A model generated the notes under the pieces. The model had not been told where the DNA came from, ran no database searches, and saw only the letters and a program-made list of their open reading frames with translations. Below, one piece after another: positions 62,468-64,000 of a stretch of 64,000 nt of DNA (position 1 is the stretch's first letter; each line of letters starts with the position of its first letter). The DNA is from Catenovulum adriaticum (lineage in GTDB: Bacteria; Pseudomonadota; Gammaproteobacteria; Enterobacterales; Alteromonadaceae): the NCBI RefSeq assembly GCF_026725475.1, contig NZ_CP109966.1, forward strand, positions 496,001 through 560,000, in the 5' to 3' direction. The translations under genes were made by a program, and so were the position numbers.

Positions 62468-64000
62468 TTACTCTGGTGCATTGATTAGATAAACCACCTC
62501 GTCGGTTGTTTGATCAATCGCGTACATGGCTTTATTGCCGTTATCTGCTGCGACCATAAAGTGCATTCCATGATCGAGTTCTAAGCCAGTTAAGTCACCG
62601 AAAGTACCGTCAAATTTAGCGGTGATTTCTGCTGTTGCCGTGCCAGCAATTAAATCGTCGATATTGGCTAAGCTGAATTGAAAGATATTACCCGCGTCTG
62701 CTATGTAAGCCATTGAGGTTTTATCATCTACCGCAATACCGCCAAATGAACCATCAAAGGCTGTGCCATTGGGGTGGGTAAAACTGACCGTCCCAAACGT
62801 AGATGCAGCTAGATCATCGTGATTTAGCTTAATAATCCACACATTGCTGTTGTTTACTTCATTAGCAATCAAATATTCTTGGCCAGTACTGTCAACATAG
62901 TTGTCTATAGAATCAAGTTCCGCAATATCCTGAGTAACATATTGAACAAACGTATTCGGGTTTGTATTATCAAATGGCTTGTCGGCACTATATTCAAAGA
63001 CGTGATAGCCTAATCCATTGATATTTGCTGTAAAGGCAATATCGCCTTTTTCAGAGAACACTGCTCCACGCGTCCGATTTGCAGAGTTCGCACCTGAAAC
63101 ACGGCCATCAGATAAGCTCTCAGTTGGGAAGCTTTGTGATAAGTCGGTTACATTCATCGACTGCCAATGTTCAGTACGCAATACGTAGTTTGCATCGTCA
63201 GTCGTTCGATGGTTATTGATAGCGATATCAAATACATATTGTGTATTGGTGATTAAGCCATCTCCCGCATATACGCTACTTGGCTCGCTATCAACTCCGG
63301 GAATAAACTTAAAAATAATGTCATCATTTTTATTTGTATTGTCAAAAAAACCACCTTCAATTGCATCGGTATCCAATAAATAGTAAGTATGTGCGCTTTG
63401 CTGCGTATCGACCGCAATTGCTTCAAAATGACTTAATTTAAAGTCAACCGATGGATAAGCTTGATTCTCACCAACCAATTTGGTGATAATAATTTGTGAT
63501 GGGCTACTTTCAGCTAAACCTTGTGGCGCTTTGGTTTTAAAACTAATGGTATTTTCACCATCGGTTAAATCAACTAAGTGGGTCCATGTTCCATCAGCGT
63601 AAGTATTTACAGGTGTATAATCACCACCATTAACCGACACGAGCAGATTGCTTTCAGTAAATGATGGCGTCGAACTGTCAAAATCATCTGGTATGACTAA
63701 CCCAGCATACCCACGGATCTTGATTGCATTTTTATCTGTCGCACTGCCTGCCGACGGAAAAGCGAATCCTGCATCTAAACGTGCCCACGCTGGGTCTGCT
63801 TCTGTCCTAGCGTAACCATCGAAAGTTTGATCACCTATCGTGATACTTGGTGTGAATTCAGCATAATACTTTTCGTCATCTGATAAATTTGCGACTGAAT
63901 ATTTAATTGATAAAGTTTGCCCCTCATCAATCTCACCTGCATCTGTTGTGTATTCACCACCGTCAATTGAATAACTGATACCTGTGCCAGCAACACTGAT
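62468..64000 (-). CDS. Large secreted protein with Ig-like repeats and C-terminal propeller, 5' end outside window
   Basis: The frame is open from the stop at 62468 to the window edge (510 codons), so the start lies beyond 64000. The visible N-terminal part contains Ig/cadherin-like modules (YSIDGGEYTTDAGEIDEGQT, VSVNGGDYTPVNTYADGTWT, LTDGENTISFKTKAPQG). The C-terminal 330 residues look like a beta-propeller of NHL or lactonase type (AVFSEKGDIAFTANINGLGY, GSFGGIAVDDKTSMAYIADA, TGLELDHGMHFMVAADNGNK). Many Asp/Asn suggest calcium binding and surface location. No catalytic motif is recognised. A 468-base piece of it is duplicated and broken at 58905-59382. It could be a surface-binding or adhesion protein. 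Confidence 0.75.
   Translation of the reverse strand: MSVAGTGISYSIDGGEYTTDAGEIDEGQTLSIKYSVANLSDDEKYYAEFTPSITIGDQTFDGYARTEADPAWARLDAGFAFPSAGSATDKNAIKIRGYAGLVIPDDFDSSTPSFTESNLLVSVNGGDYTPVNTYADGTWTHLVDLTDGENTISFKTKAPQGLAESSPSQIIITKLVGENQAYPSVDFKLSHFEAIAVDTQQSAHTYYLLDTDAIEGGFFDNTNKNDDIIFKFIPGVDSEPSSVYAGDGLITNTQYVFDIAINNHRTTDDANYVLRTEHWQSMNVTDLSQSFPTESLSDGRVSGANSANRTRGAVFSEKGDIAFTANINGLGYHVFEYSADKPFDNTNPNTFVQYVTQDIAELDSIDNYVDSTGQEYLIANEVNNSNVWIIKLNHDDLAASTFGTVSFTHPNGTAFDGSFGGIAVDDKTSMAYIADAGNIFQFSLANIDDLIAGTATAEITAKFDGTFGDLTGLELDHGMHFMVAADNGNKAMYAIDQTTDEVVYLINAPE

Noticed and set aside
1..64000. Possible prophage, CRISPR or toxin-antitoxin content
   Set aside because: No integrase, phage structural gene, Cas gene, regular direct-repeat array or paired small toxin-antitoxin genes was seen.

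Overview
The window is a gene-dense accessory region from an AT-rich Gram-negative marine bacterium, most likely a gammaproteobacterium of the Alteromonadales (Catenovulum/Paraglaciecola/Alteromonas-like). This placement is inferred from TonB-dependent receptors, FecI/FecR-type signalling, many lipoprotein or Sec signal peptides, a CadC-like regulator and IS3-family remnants. No housekeeping, tRNA or rRNA gene was seen. Nearly everything fits one theme: capture, desulfation, depolymerisation and catabolism of a sulfated, L-arabinose-containing polysaccharide. A green-algal sulfated arabinan or arabinogalactan is the likeliest substrate, but that is inference.

Layout. 0.3-2.0 kb: a sulfatase. 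2.2-2.9 kb: decayed IS3-type transposase pieces. 3.0-7.6 kb (-): a two-gene coupled operon with a DUF5060-type TIM-barrel enzyme and a six-hairpin-like protein. 7.7-12.4 kb (-): two S1 sulfatases and an SGLT-like sodium/sugar symporter. 12.6-13.3 kb: a GntR/FadR-type regulator. 13.7-18.8 kb: a GH49-like beta-helix hydrolase, a cytochrome c-linked dehydrogenase-like protein and a ThuA-like lipoprotein. 19.6-24.7 kb (-): the operon araB-araD-araA plus a TIM-barrel lipoprotein. 24.9-27.5 kb: an SDR dehydrogenase and an iduronate-sulfatase-like sulfatase. 28.0-29.6 kb: a frameshifted binding-protein pseudogene and a TauE/SafE permease. 29.8-32.5 kb: an aldose 1-epimerase and a Sel1/TonB-C protein. 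32.6-36.5 kb (-): three GH43 enzymes. 36.7-38.7 kb: a CadC-like membrane regulator. 38.7-39.7 kb: the first copy of a 990-bp repeat carrying a DUF1080 gene. 39.8-51.7 kb (-): a TonB-dependent receptor followed by GH43-like, GH2, GH43, galM and GH93-like genes, with a GH93-like/CBM13 protein after a terminator. 51.8-58.7 kb (-): FecR, ECF sigma factor, an STN-domain TonB-dependent transducer and a second six-hairpin-like protein. 58.9-64.0 kb: a rearranged end with a truncated gene fragment, a MITE-like palindrome, the second DUF1080 repeat copy, a sulfatase with an unusual active-site motif and a large secreted propeller protein running off the window.

How the parts may work together. Outer-membrane receptors import oligosaccharides. 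Surface and periplasmic sulfatases, GH43, GH93-like, GH49-like and GH2 enzymes trim them. Aldose epimerases and the SSS symporter feed L-arabinose to AraA/AraB/AraD. A TauE/SafE permease could handle released sulfur oxyanions. DUF1080, ThuA and cytochrome-linked proteins hint at an additional oxidative (3-keto-glycoside) route. Near-identical AT-rich sites of the form TATAYTACAATTAAACTT lie upstream of the sulfatase operon and the ara operon, and shorter relatives lie upstream of both DUF1080 copies and the CadC-like regulator. They are candidate operators for the GntR-type regulator. No sulfatase-maturating enzyme (FGE or anSME) is present in the window.
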